NCBI GenBank assembly: GCA_944990035.1
Contig: CALYLX010000004.1
Coordinates: 41,086-105,085 of the forward strand
DNA length: 64,000 bases
Reading direction: 5' to 3'
From: Clitopilus passeckerianus
Taxonomy: Eukaryota > Basidiomycota > Agaricomycetes > Agaricales > Entolomataceae
Under the pieces are notes generated by a model. It saw nothing but the letters and a program-made list of their open reading frames with translations. It did no database searches and had not been told where the DNA came from. The position numbers and the translations under genes were made by a program. Below are positions 24,679 through 36,613 of the stretch, in pieces; positions within the stretch are counted from its first letter, which is position 1; each line of letters starts with the position of its first letter.

Positions 24679-26514
24679 ATGCTGGCAGAGTACGTCGTCC
24701 TCGGTGCCCGCGCCGGCGCTCCCAACCCATCTAAGACGGTGGCACCCATGTACTGGGGTGAGTCAATCTTGGGATGCTGAAAAGGGTCCCACCTAACGAC
24801 CGTTCTACTTAGGCTTGGTGCTATCTGTCTTGTAAGCAGGTTTTCTAACGGTCTGTCTGACCACCAAAGCTGATTGGACATTTCAGTACTTGTGGGATAA
24901 GCATCGTGCAAGCGCATTACTACTTTAGAAAGAATACGGATAGGCCGTGGTTGCGATGGACGGTACCTGTTTAATCTGACTCGTGAAAGAAGTACTTCTC
25001 ACCCTGACGGTATTCCTAGGCGGGCGTTATTTTGTAGGTTTCTTACTGGATTTTATCACCGCAGAAGCTGAAGGAATATTGACCATTAACTAGCCTCTTT
25101 GACCTCGTTTCAACGTCATTGGTTATCGCAGCAGTTTATGAATATTTCGTTCGTCGGCCGCTCACTAGTGATCCAACTTTATTCTGATAGTTGCTCAGGT
25201 TCCTCGCTTCGGCGATGTTACGCACATCTGGGAGATCACGCCGTAGGTCCTAGGTCAGAGTGGTGATCCAATTTCTTAACTCGCGTTGACAGAACGCTCG
25301 CTGCGGAATGTGTCTTCGCGATCTTTATCACTTTCATGTCAGTTTTTCTTTCATCTCTGCGACTTAATGCAGACCGGGCTGAAACCCTTTCGCAGCGCAC
25401 AGTTTTACTTTGGCTACCAGATTTATTGCGGTACGCTTCTTGAGATGCTACTCTTCAACAATAAATTGGGGGAACTCATGTTGTATACTAGTCAAACCTC
25501 GCGGTCTTTTTGGGGACGTCTTGGTCGGAGTGCTGGTAAGTTGGAAATGCTTTCATCTTCCACTTGGTTTAACATATCGTTATAGGCTTTCTTTGCGATC
25601 ATGGCCCTACGTAGGTAATTCTTAGTCTACAACTGATCTCCCTCTTATTTTCCTCTCCTATGGTACCCAGTCTTTGGTTGTGGTACGTGATGCATCCTCT
25701 TTTCCAGCGTCGACTTTCTCATCATGATTCAGTCTGCTTTACGTTCATGTTTGTGCACCAAAACTGGGAGCACTGGGCTCTCGCGATCCAGGTAATATAT
25801 ATTCCATATCGTCTCGAACCTCCTCACACTTTCAAAGATTGGATTCTCGGGTGCGAAAGGCTTTGCCATGCTCTTCGACATCGTTTCCACCATTTGCATG
25901 TGCGTGTTCCTCGTGAGATCTAACCCGGACGTTTCAAGAGGGTAAGTCATCAAGCTGTCAACAATCGTCTGCGATATTCATTCGGCATAATAGCACAAAA
26001 CGGGTCGTCCGGATCCTCGTCTTCTTCTTCCTCCAGCGTGGGGCTCTGGTGACGATCGTCCAGACTCTGCTCTTCGTCGTGAACTGGGCATTCAACCAGG
26101 AAATGTACTGGCTCACACCCCATCTTCTTGTCACCAGGTTATACGTCAACACCTTCTGTGAGTATTCATCGAGAGGCCCTTCATTCCTTGGGCTGATCAT
26201 ATATTGCAGTTGCTATGTGCGTGTTACTGCCTGAGCGGCAGATAGTCAAAACTGATCCTCTGACCATTTAGGCTTAATTCTCGTAAATATCTGAAGAAAA
26301 AGAATATGCAAACCTCCCACCACGTCTCGGAAATGGTTTTCAACAGTGGCCAGCTTGACATATCAGCGGCGAACTCCTCCACTATGGCCGGAAGTGGAAC
26401 GAACACGAAAGTGAGTTTACTTGTGTTGGCGTAATCAACATTCACCAACTCTTCGTGTCAACGTAGGATCATAAAGGTCAAGACGACGATTCTTTTAACT
26501 CATTCCCAGTGTAG
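24679..26514 (+). CDS. DUF6534 seven-helix membrane protein
   Basis: A multi-exon gene of a large agaricomycete-specific membrane family. The start ATG at 24679 gives MLAEYVVLGARAG, PMYWGLVLSVF across introns, then the family's first-helix signature CGISIVQAHYYFRKNTDRPWLRW. The C-terminal DUF6534 block reads VVRILVFFFLQRGALVTIVQ, EMYWLTPHLLVTRLYVNTF and, after an intron, LNSRKYLKKKN. A last exon (DHKGQDDDS...) ends at 26512-26514. At least seven short introns are needed, and the internal exons between 25000 and 25950 were not all resolved. Function is unknown: the family is often compared with receptors, but no ligand is established. Confidence 0.75.
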
Positions 26515-26936
26515 ATGCTTTGTTCTGTCCTCACAGTAACTACGGAATGTTCTACTCGCCGTGTAAGCGTTTGTCAATAATTTATTTTTTCTGATATTGC
26601 GCTACATCTCTGGGAAGAATATGTAGTCTTCGGACGTAGTGTCGCCCGAGCAAAGTAATTGGCCAGCAGTACGCAAGGCGCTCAACTTCAACGCTCAAGC
26701 TGCTGTTTGAAAAAATTTTGATGCCTTTTTGGAATCTGAGAAATACAGAAAAGAAATTGGTATAATCTAGGGATCCAAATATGTAAAGTGTTCTACGTTG
26801 TGGGTATTGTACAGGGATAACAGAAAACATGAAGGGTGAGTATGTGTCTATGCTACAGAATCCTTTATCTGGTTCGAAAACAATGCCGGGAGCGAAAACA
26901 TCAAATAACAAGAAAACATTAGATGGATAAAGAATC
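26515..26936. other. convergent 3' ends
   Basis: About 420 bases between the DUF6534 gene (+) and the zinc-finger gene (-). No gene recognised; probably 3' UTRs. Confidence 0.4.
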
Positions 26937-28741
26937 TTAACTGTACACAATATTGCAAAATTGCTGGACTGTCATGTCGGAGCCGTTATACTTTTCGTGC
27001 GCTTCATTTACACGCTCACGGAGGCCAGCCGGAGGCTGACAACTTGAAGGCTTGGTGCTGCACGGATTCTTCTTCGCATCCGGCCTTGCAACGATCTTTG
27101 CGCATCGGGTGCATATGGTGTACCAAGGAAGGTGGCTCAGGATGTGTCGAACGCGATCGCGAAACCTGGCCTCACCAAGCTTGGTGGTACTGCGGCAGCC
27201 GTCCCATAGGCAGCGGCCTCCTTCTTCTCCAACCATTCTGCCGTGGTCTTCAATGTGGCAAGAAACGGCCTTGAAGTAGGCTTCACAAGTATCGAAGTCC
27301 TTGCGGCGGCAGAGGGCTTTGGGACATCCTTTCCATTTACAGACATACTCCTCTGACCAGAGGATGCCCGGCACCGGCCCAAACTTGACTTCGTTGGAGG
27401 CAGGGTAATCTGGAAACCATGTCCTGGATGGTCGGCGGCCATGGGAATGAGAACTTCGATTGGGATGCATGGAGGGTATTGCGCATCCTACTCGAAGGGG
27501 GTGGATGGCATCACTGCTCGGTGGAGGCACCACGGAGATGGCCGGCATCGTAGATGCAGATCGGGAAATGGTATCGAAAGCGCTCATGGAGGATGCATTC
27601 TGTACGTCAACCAGCGCAGGGCTCATGGCTGACAGCAATGGCACATACGGCGAAGGGATGTAATCATTCCGGGATTGCAACGAGTCGTCCGCAGGGGAGT
27701 GCGTTGGAATGGGCGGGCTGGTGGCGGGAGTCCAGACCTGACCAGGTTTTTCAACAGTGGCCTGCATAGAGAGGCTGACGGAGGAAGATAGATTTAATTG
27801 GTAGTTTTCAGGCTCCTTTTTGAAAACAAAGATAGTGTCAGAATGAGCCTGTGCGCTTGTCGGAGTGATCAAAGAATGCCCGCCGGTGAGTGATATGTTA
27901 TGCGCCGGGAATTTATTAGGTGATGAATGGTAAGGTGGATGTAGTTGTTGATTGAAAGGAACGGTAAGGGGAACAGGGCCACCCTGATAGTAAGGTTGGT
28001 TGGAATGAGCGGGGTTGTGAATGAAAGGGTTGGAGCTGTAAGGATGACAATTAAGAATGTTTGGATGATGTTCATCAAGGAATAAACTTGCTAATGACTA
28101 TGTCCCACATTCCCCATGGATTCATACGCTGGGACTTGGGGACCACCTGGAGGAGGCATAATCTGCATGGCTGTTCCGTCGTCTAGATTGAACGAGAATG
28201 GCTCTACCCAAGGTGGCACCGGACCGGCCGATGTGGAGGGCATAAGGGCCGCCATGGCATCTAAAGTGCAACGGGGCTGATGAGCATATTGAGGGAATTG
28301 GATGGATTCAGATTTGGTAGTGGCCAGGGTTGGGATATCATCTATTGGGTGGGAGTGGGTTGCAGACATCGAAAAGCCATCGGTAGAGAGGTGCTCCTGG
28401 TACAAACTGGGAGGTGGTTGCGAGTCGTAATGAGTGGTATGGAAAAATCTAAAACTGTATTCCGACGATTCAGACGTTGTCAAGCTGAGAAAGATGGGGT
28501 TGAGTGCTCTCTCGTGGTGTCTTGGACAGTAGACTTACCCTTGCTTAATCTCTGAGTTCCTAGTGAAATCATGCAGGGTTGGTTCCGACTTTGGTTGAAC
28601 GCGAGGGCCTATGAAGATGTTCAGGATAATTCATGTCCTTCGCTATGAGTACATACCCCCAGGGTATAAGGTATACTCTTCGGATGGAATGTAGCAAGGA
28701 GCGGGCCAAGTTGGATGAATCAAAGCAGAAGAGTGGATCAT
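26937..28741 (-). CDS. C2H2-like zinc-finger protein, probable transcription regulator
   Basis: Four exons give 517 aa: 28657-28741, a proposed 13-nt microexon 28539-28551, 28147-28448 and 26937-28090. The N-terminal half is Pro/Ser/His-rich and disordered-looking. The C-terminal part has paired zinc-binding segments: CKWKGCPKALC ... CHIEDHG, then CLWDGCRSTTK ... HILSHLPWY and TICTRCAKI, a layout seen in agaricomycete C2H2-type proteins. The intron 28091-28146 (56 nt) bypasses an in-frame stop and joins MPPP to ASLFLDEHH. The microexon is the choice that keeps the frame between YTLYPG and FFHTTHYD; the larger 21-nt exon (28539-28559) would break it. A role in transcription is inferred from the fingers and low-complexity N-terminus. 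Confidence 0.72.
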
Positions 28742-29219
28742 AGTAAGAAGGAAAGAAACTGGGGAGAGAAAATGAGGGCAGGTGGTTTTATCCTGTTCCA
28801 GTCCGAGGGAGGCCCACCGACGTCTCATGAGACCAGCCGACGCTTGGTGAGGCCTCGATAGAGTGGCATTATTCCGAGTCGATCATCGGTTAACCCTAGT
28901 GAGAACTTGTGGGGATGGCCAATGTTTCGCATGGCGGTGTACGAGTCTGGAGTTTACTCTATTATAGTGGCCTCCTACTACCTGTTCTTCAGTTTCGGCG
29001 CGAGATGTTGTCCATAAGGCTTCGAAGCCGACTGGTTGTGCGATAATGTTCGTAAAGGCTAACTTGCAGATGTACATTCGGCTTTCATCAGGTCATTGAC
29101 AGTTCAGCCTGAGCTACGGCTATGTCCGTAGAGCGTGATGGCCATATGTATTCGGCAGTGATGAGGGGGTGTATGACGCAATTGGATGACTTCCCGTAGT
29201 ATTTAGAAACCTGGATATA

Positions 29220-29286
29220 TTTTCTAAACGATAGCCGGGGTATGGTCGAATATCTAGAGTCTAGGATCAGAGCGGATTCATTCCCG
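29220..29286. repeat. direct repeat, copy 1
   Basis: TTTTCTAAACGATAGCCG, then GGTCGAATATCT, GAGTCT and CATTCCCG are shared in order with 30327-30388, about 1.1 kb away, with a few substitutions and a 5-base length difference. On the minus strand it would encode DSRYSTIPRLSFRK, similar to the other copy. Confidence 0.6.
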
Positions 29287-30326
29287 TAGACCACTTCGTC
29301 GTTAATTCCAGATGTGTGAGGAATAAATTCTTGTCGGAGAACCCTACAAATTTAGGAAGTCCTCCTCGAAACTCTCATTTACGCCTTCCGTGGTTATCGT
29401 GAGGTAGATTTCAACATTTTTTGGTCAGTACGTGCTTAATATAAGTTTCTACAGATTATTCTAAACCCGGGTAGAATTTTATGGGGGGAGATACTGTCCA
29501 TAGAGTGACAAACATACTTGAGGATGAGGGCAAGGTGGAAGCATCTCGATGTAATCAAGGGATGGTGTGAAATCCCATCAAAAAAGGGTTTAGAAATACA
29601 TGGACCCTACAGACCCGCCGCGTCTACCTTTGCGAACGTGCGTTATGTTTCGCGATACTAGTTAGATATGTGATTGTAAATTATTTGAATATAAGTATTA
29701 TTTATTTTATCAAATCAAAGCCCTGCTGGAATTGAGGCCGCTATTCCGAAAATTAACCGGCGGTACAGACTCATCTAAGTTCTACATATGGCCTCAGAAG
29801 CGCCTGGAGGTATGATAACAAAATCTGGGGATGTCTGTCAACCGGATCATGCCAGATATTTTCGGTTGAGGCCAGGTAACAGTAAAGGTCGTCAAAATTG
29901 GAAGCCCGGAACTAATTAGTAACTGCCAGCCGGGGCTAACTTCCTCGGTGTGAACTGCAAGCTTGACAACAATCGGCATTCCAACCCCCGCAGAGGCCCC
30001 GCCCTTCGAATCGTGAATTTGAGCTCTGCAAAGTTTTCCGCTTCTCCGCCGAGTATTCAATCGTTCCACACATGTGGGCTTAAGCCTCATTCATTCCAGA
30101 AACAGATGAAGGATGGGCAAAACCAGAGATAATCGATGGCCTGCCGTTGGAAGAGTGTACTCGATGGTGTGTCCATTCAGGGTTGCACACCGCTTGAAGA
30201 GGCATTACCAAATTTGGAAGTACGTCCGAGATTTGGGATTGACGAGAAGCTGGGAAAGATGGGGTTAGTGAAGTGAACAGATCTTCCATCGAATGGAAGC
30301 AGAAGTTCTAAGAAATAATTCTCTAC

Positions 30327-30388
30327 TTTTCTAAACGATAGCCGAGACAGGGTCGAATATCTGGAGTCTGGGTTCGGGGTCATTCCCG
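30327..30388. repeat. direct repeat, copy 2
   Basis: Partner of 29220-29286 in the same orientation. On the minus strand it reads PDSRYSTLSRLSFRK. Conservation at protein level suggests a duplicated coding fragment rather than a simple non-coding repeat. Confidence 0.6.
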
Positions 30389-30506
30389 GAGGTGGCATCC
30401 ACAACTTTGAGTCCGATGCACATGTTTCATTTGACCAGGAAAGAACGGAACCATCGGGATGGAAACCAGTGAGAAAATCCAAGACTCATTACAATACGTT
30501 ACATTA

Positions 30507-33098
30507 CTACTCAAACGGCATACCCTCTACACTATCCCCAAGACTCATCCAGTTGTTCGCAAAGTGCTCAGTGTACTCATGTTCCTCCCTCGCAAATTTC
30601 TGCGCAGCAGTACTCAACAGGGTATTTTCCCGGTTGTGTAGTACCACCCTGAGTTCATGCCACAAACTACATGTGTAATCAGTTCAATCGTGTAAATCCA
30701 TGGTCAGAAGAAACTCACCAGGCTCTGATGAAAACCCTCCTACTCATCATCGCCACGATACTTGCTTTGTCCTTCTCTATCGTCCCCGCCAACTTCTCGG
30801 CTTCTTCCTCCCATCCTTCCTTGGCGGCGGCGCGTATCCCATCCAATTTAACACTATTCGTGTCAACCCTCTTCTTCAGCTTGTCAACGGAATCGACAGA
30901 TAGCCTGTCGTTCCGAATGAACAAGTCTCTTGTTGCAAGGTAGAGGTCTCGTTGCGACTTCAGTGATTCCAGCGTGGTGTCCAGGAGGACTTGTGTCTGT
31001 AAAAAGTAATCCATTCAGCTTTCTTTCCTTTGGTCCAAGGTGGATGCTTACTCTAGACTCCTCAACCTCCGCCGCCCGGCCAAGATGAGCAGCGACTTGT
31101 TCAATCCCAAACCTCACTCCGCCACTCAACTCACAGTCATCCCCTCTCCAGCATTGTCCATTCGTCTCATTCACGGCTCTCAAGATGTTCGTCACCCTCG
31201 ACAAGTCACTCTGTGACACCGAAGTTGAACCCGATAAAGCAGGGGTTGAGAACGACAAAGGCGAAGTTGGCAAATAGGTCGAATACCCCATCCCCGCATT
31301 AGCGTTTGCCGTAGACCGCGAGAGTACAGTCGAATCCGACATGACAGAGGGAGCGTAATTGCCATAGTTTGGTGAAGCGGGCGAGGAAGGGAGCGACATG
31401 GAAGTTGAAGATCGGAAACCAAAGTTCAGATGAGTCGGGAGTCGCAGTAGGGAGTTCGAGGAGGAAGAGAGGGACCGTACCGCTGCTGCTTCCCGCCGCT
31501 TTATGATTCTCTCAGAGAGCACGCAGATCCTTTGCCATTGATCGATGAGTGATGGGAGGCGTGTTCGAATAGAGCTATGCCAAGCGATGGATAAGGATAT
31601 TGGAAACGGGAAGGGGAAACGTACGAGACTTTATCCTCTAGATCCGAGGGTATACTCATCTCCTCCACCCTATCCACTTTCTTGCTTGCACTTTCTTCGT
31701 CTAAACTGACTGGCGTATTCTTCTTCCATGCTTCAAATGAGGCTTCGGTTAGGAATACCTGCAGGAGGCCGTCCATAGAAATAATCGGGTGGTTTCTGTT
31801 AATACATATCGTTAGAGAGCTTCTCAAGTTGGATTTATTGAACTTGCATGATGAATGTAAGGGATCGCTGGAGCCCCCTCCTCCGTTGCTCAAGGAAATG
31901 CTCGTCCGCAGCCACACGTTTTGGCGGGAGAGCAGGGAATAGTCGGAAGGGATACCTCCGCGTCAGGCAGTCCCATAAAAATGCAAATTCAGAGTATCTT
32001 CTGGTGACAACACCACGCTGCAACGCCAGAATTAGGTTAAGTTGACATTCAGAGCAGCAAGGGCTTGGGGGCGAACCTCAGTCGTGATCTCATAAACCAT
32101 ATATCGATTTAGGATGAACCCTTGCGCTCCAAGCAGACGGATTTTGCAGGTCTTTTGCTTCGTCCACCATTCCTTCGGCAGGCCAGTCCCAGCCAAAGAT
32201 CCACCAGCTCCGGCACCTGTCGCTCGGCCGGTATGATCTCCACCAGAAGCGAACTCATTTCCAGCCGGAGGACCACCTGGACCAACATCGTACCCATTTC
32301 TTGCGCCTGTCCCGGTGTTCCAGACGTCATCCTGCGAATACGATGGTGCAGTCGGTGGTGCAGTCGGGCGGAACTGCGAGCTATTCTGCCTTGCTGGGTA
32401 TGTCGGGGTAGGGTAAGTGAAAGTAGATGTGGACGGCTGGAGGCGGAGAAGGTCGAGGGAGGGTGAAGGGAGGTCGTTGGATGCTGCGAGGGAGGCAACC
32501 TGTTCGACTGTAGCGTCTTTGCCCTGTTGGGCGAGTGCTGCCAGGGCCAGGGCGATGAAGAATTCGGCTTTGGAGACGCGTGGACGGGTGGAGACCATGT
32601 TCACGATCTGCGGGACGGGGAGAGAGGTTCAGTCATTGTATAAGATATGATAGCGGGTAAGCTAAACGTAGAAGATACCAACTTTATCAACGATGGTCGC
32701 AGGCAATCCAGATGTGTTCAACACCCTCGAAAGAGCATTCACACTCGCTTCCTCTGCCATACCGTCGTTTGATGCAACAGCTGCAAACGCAGTATGATAT
32801 ATCGCAGGTGCAGTAGCATCACCTAAAGAAACGCAACCACCATTAATGAACCGAATTATCAGTTCCACAGCATTTACTCACCAAGCACCGATCCTGGAGC
32901 CCCAGCACCGGTCCCCGTTCCCATCGACTGTGTCTGTCGAGGCAACGGCGGAGGAGGGGGGGTAGGTGCAGCACTCCAAGGATCAACATCGTCGTAGACA
33001 GAATTCGCCAACGGGTTCTCATCGACAAAGCTCGCGCTCAGTCCTCCGAAACCGGATGTCGCGCCGTAGCGCTGCCCTGCTCGTGGTGCGTTGAACAT
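30507..33098 (-). CDS. MVP1: MVP1-type sorting nexin (PX + BAR-like)
   Basis: An endosomal PX-domain protein for vacuolar protein sorting and tubule recycling. Start MFNAPRAGQRYG at 33098. A variable N-terminal region includes DATAPAIYHTAFAAV and FFIALALAALAQQG, the EH-like part of MVP1. The PX domain reads CKIRLLGAQGFILNRYMVYEI, GVVTRRYSEFAFLWDCL and FPALPPKR, containing the RRYSEF phosphoinositide motif and the PxxP loop. The C-terminal BAR-like helices run through NHPIISMDGLLQVFL, LSERIIKRREAA, ETNGQCWRGDD and end HFANNWMSLGDSVEGMPFE (stop 30507-30509). At least seven exons. A Ser/Pro-rich insertion lies in the BAR region (about 31200-31450). Upstream, PMT4 is also on the minus strand. Confidence 0.9.
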
Positions 33099-33409
33099 TG
33101 TCTTATACTAATTATGAGCGATTGCGAGGCAGCTCTGGTAGACGGGGAAAGAGATGGGTATCCGTATAATCCCCGGCGTCTGAGGTCGCAGCGAGGCAGC
33201 GTGGTTCAAGGTCAAGGCTACGCGGGATTGATGATGCTGCGATACCTGATTTGGTAACTACGTTCGACGTTTCGACATGATGCTCGCTCGTTCCTCAGTC
33301 AAGCAAAATATCCGGTGGTTAAAAGGGAAATGGTATTCTGAATATTATGTTAAAACCACTAAGCACCCTACTAATCGTATCAAATTCACAGTCCATTTCA
33401 GTCCATCCC
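33099..33409. other. intergenic, MVP1 promoter side
   Basis: About 310 bases between the PMT4 stop and the MVP1 start, both minus strand. No other feature recognised. Confidence 0.4.
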
Positions 33410-36223
33410 TCAGGCATCATTCGTCTTCTTGGCAGCAAAGTGCAAAGTCCAGGTGTTGAGCAAGCGCTTGCTGTTGACTTCTTCACCAGTCAATCTGCAG
33501 AAGTTTGTCAACAAAGGTAATGGAAGTTATAAGAAGGTTCAAATTTACCCTGGTGTCCCGTAAGTCAAAGGTGCAAGGTATCCGAACATCCAAGCCATCA
33601 GGACGTTGAAAACGACAACAATAATGGGTCCCTTGAGACCGAGGTCGCTATACTGAGAGGGTTTGGCTGCGGTGGTTGGGCCTCTAACAGAGATAGGATA
33701 GTTGATTGTCTCGCTGAGAACAAAGTTAAGGACCGCGCCAGCAATCATGGCAGAGGCGAGGTGAGAGGGAAGGTAGTGATGGATGAAAAGCTGACGGTTG
33801 AAGAGGAAGAAGGGGAAGTAGTGAACGGCCCACACAAGGAAGAAGAATCCGGCGTTGTTCCAGAGACGGTTGCGGACCTCTACAATGACACCGTCATTAA
33901 AAGGTCAAAGTCGAGATAAAGAGTAGAGGTTCTTACCATCGGGAATAGGATCGAATCTCCTTCTCCTTGCAATCAAGTCTGCGCCAAGCATGCCGACGTA
34001 GATACTCAGAGCAACCAAGCATGTCCACCAACCGACCAAATTACCAACAAGGTAGATCTGCTTCTGACCGTCATTCTGGGTCCAGAAGGAAATACCGGTA
34101 AGGACGAAAGGCCAGTTGATGGGTCCACTGGCGTAAGGGTGGGAGGCAGTCAAACCGGCATTGTGTTGCATCATCAGGAGTTGCAGTTCAGCGAACTTCT
34201 TGAAGAAGTTCATGCTCTTGGGCTCCTTCTTGGGGGCCTGTTCAACGCGGAGCATGGGATCGTAACCAACTAGACGAGAGAAAAGTCAACAACTAGATAG
34301 CAAGGAGTACTTTGGCCACATACACTCATCTTCCATGATATTCTCAACGAACCAGGTAGCGGTCCTCTCAGCGGCATTCTTGTTTCCGTTAATCTCTTGT
34401 TGCTTGAACGCCCAGTCAGGGAGTGTCCCACTGTGCGTCCAGAGAGAAACGCGAGTAGGGACATGGACGAGCCTGAAGTATCCACTCTTGGTCTTCCAGA
34501 TATTGCCGTCATATCCATCGAGTAATGACAAGGTAAAAAGCGTATCGTTATGCCTGGAATGATCATTCTTGGGCCAAGTAGTGAACTCTTGGTTGGTAGG
34601 CATGAGAGGGGAAGCAACATCATGGGTCAACAGATAGGTCTGGGTGTTGACGTGGAGGAGTTGGATGACATCGTTGTGACGAACGACGCGACCACGTCCA
34701 CTTTCAGGGAGGGATCTAGTTGGGACGACTTGCCAGTGGTTGTTGGTATCGTTATGGGCATAGCCGGTAACCTGTTGGCCTTGGCTAGAAATACGGCCGT
34801 CTTCGTAGGTCAGGGGGTATTTCTCAATGTGTGAGTGAAGGAAGACTTTGGAGTCCTTGTGCTTGATCGTAATGGTGTCATAGTAGTGTATTTCTATGAT
34901 TGAATTTATTAGAAAAGGTTCCATATCCAGGGGGAAACTGCTTACCGTGGCTGTTCAACAGCATCTCATTACCCAAAAGAGTCTCTTGGAAGGCAGGGCT
35001 CATGAAAGTGTCCCCAGATCCGGAGTGAGTGAGGATGGCGAAATGAACATAGAAGAAAGAGAGGTAGATGATGAAGGGAACAAGGATTAGACCAACAGCA
35101 CGTGCGGAGAAGTGCTTCCAGAAGATATCCTGTTTGCTAATTAGTGAGGGTTTTTACAAAAGCTAGACGGAAATCCTCACAATAGAGGGATTCTTCCTAA
35201 TATCAAGGATATCCCAAAGGTCAATAAGAACGGCAATGCCGATAGCAAAGACAGTCAAGATTCCATTGACTTTAGAGCCCCAAGTGCAAGCCATGGTAAC
35301 ACCAGTAGCAACTAGCCAAGTCCACCATTCGGAGCTGAATGCTCTGCGAGGGTGTCAAAACCTAGCACATGCACGAGATATGCAGGAACTTACAGGTAAC
35401 GAAGCTTCCTAAAACGGATGTAGCAATACATGGTAAGGGCCATGAAGAATATGAGAGTTGCATCGAGAAGGATGAGACGGGACTGTGTGATGTGTCCGTT
35501 ATCTATAAGAGTCGCATAAGCCTAGGTATCATGGTATCCAAAATGAATCCACGTACCAAACAGAATCAATGAAGCTGAGAATGCAGCGATAACAGTAGAA
35601 TAACCGCTCTCTTTCATAATGGCATAAACAACTGGTACCGTCAAACTGCCCAAAACAGCTGGCAAGGCACGCATTCCCACGAAGGGTACGTGTGCGTCCG
35701 TGTAGTTGTCACCGATGTTTTCGAAGTGGAATTGTCCATCGAAGCCAACGAACCAGCCAGCTAGCCCGAACAGAAGTTTTGCAAAAGGCGGATGGACGTC
35801 AAAGTAGTATTCCCGGGAGATGTACCAAGCAGCGAATTTGCCAAAATGGACCTCATCGAAGCTGTTGAGTATGGGAGTTCAGTGTAACATATACAAGGTT
35901 GAGCTAAAGTGACATACACAACTTGGTCTGGATGGTTGATTTTGTAGAAGCGCAGAGCAAATGCCAGTATTGTCAGTATAGAGATGACAATGACACTGCC
36001 TGTATGAGTTTCGAGCCACAGTTCAATCTGGTTCCTGTTTTTCTGGTAAACACGTTCAAGCGTCAATTGACTTTGTCCTCGTGGTCGAGATTGAACGCGT
36101 TCAACATACCGGATTCTGGTAAATTGCACGAGCAGGCTCATCGTCTTGACCATTGTCAATGAAGCCGCTCGGCGAAGAGGGGCCAGCCACAGGCTGTTTC
36201 TGCCGTTGCCGCAGACTCGCCAT
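33410..36223 (-). CDS. PMT4: protein O-mannosyltransferase, PMT4 family
   Basis: An ER membrane enzyme that transfers mannose from dolichyl-phosphate-mannose to Ser/Thr of secretory and wall proteins. Start ATG at 36223 (MASLRQRQKQPVAG) with a short cytosolic tail. An intron then joins RAIYQNP to KNRNQIELWLETHTG. The first helix is followed by the luminal DE motif in FDEVHFGKFAAWYISREYYFDVHPPFAKLLFG. The MIR region contains SKVFLHSHIEKYPLTYEDGR and the PMT4-like SSQGQQVTGYAHNDTNNHW. C-terminal helices end LLNTWTLHFAAKKTNDA (stop 33410-33412). About nine exons, roughly 750 aa, normal length. The longer open frame upstream of 36223 is not needed. Confidence 0.92.
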
Positions 36224-36613
36224 TGAGGAGGAAGAGAGTTAGTGAAATCACAACTTCGCGTTGGCTGCCACGAACTACTTTGCTTAGGTAAGCTGCTGTT
36301 GATTGTCGGCCTTTCGTCGGCACAAGCCAACGACGATCTGGCAGAGGCAATTGGCCATTTCGACGTGTTCAATTCCAAAAGATATCTGATTGGATGCAAG
36401 CAAAGCTATAAACAACGAACAGCTCGGTAGCTTCGTATTAAGCGAAATTAGCAGTTCCAAAGATAAGGGAATAAAGTAAGGAGCGCAGAGAGGATCGAGT
36501 TGGTACTACTACCACTAAAAAGGAACGAGAGGGAATGGATTCCATAAACATGTACACAGCAGAGACAGAAAGAAAACCGGAAAGAAGAGGTATTCAGAAA
36601 GTAAGAAGGTATG
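36224..36613. other. intergenic, PMT4 promoter side
   Basis: About 390 bases between the RING/PH/VWA gene stop and the PMT4 start. No recognised feature. Confidence 0.4.

Larger units (their letters stand above)
28742..30506. other. 1.8 kb gene-poor region with diverged repeats
   Basis: No complete gene recognised. The stretch 29640-29720 is very AT-rich. A diverged direct repeat is listed separately. Minus-strand frames at 29088-29294 and 30177-30482 share a DSRYST(I/L)xRLSFRK segment, so fragments of a duplicated gene or mobile element may remain. The frame 29794-30090 (-) has no recognisable motif. Confidence 0.4.
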
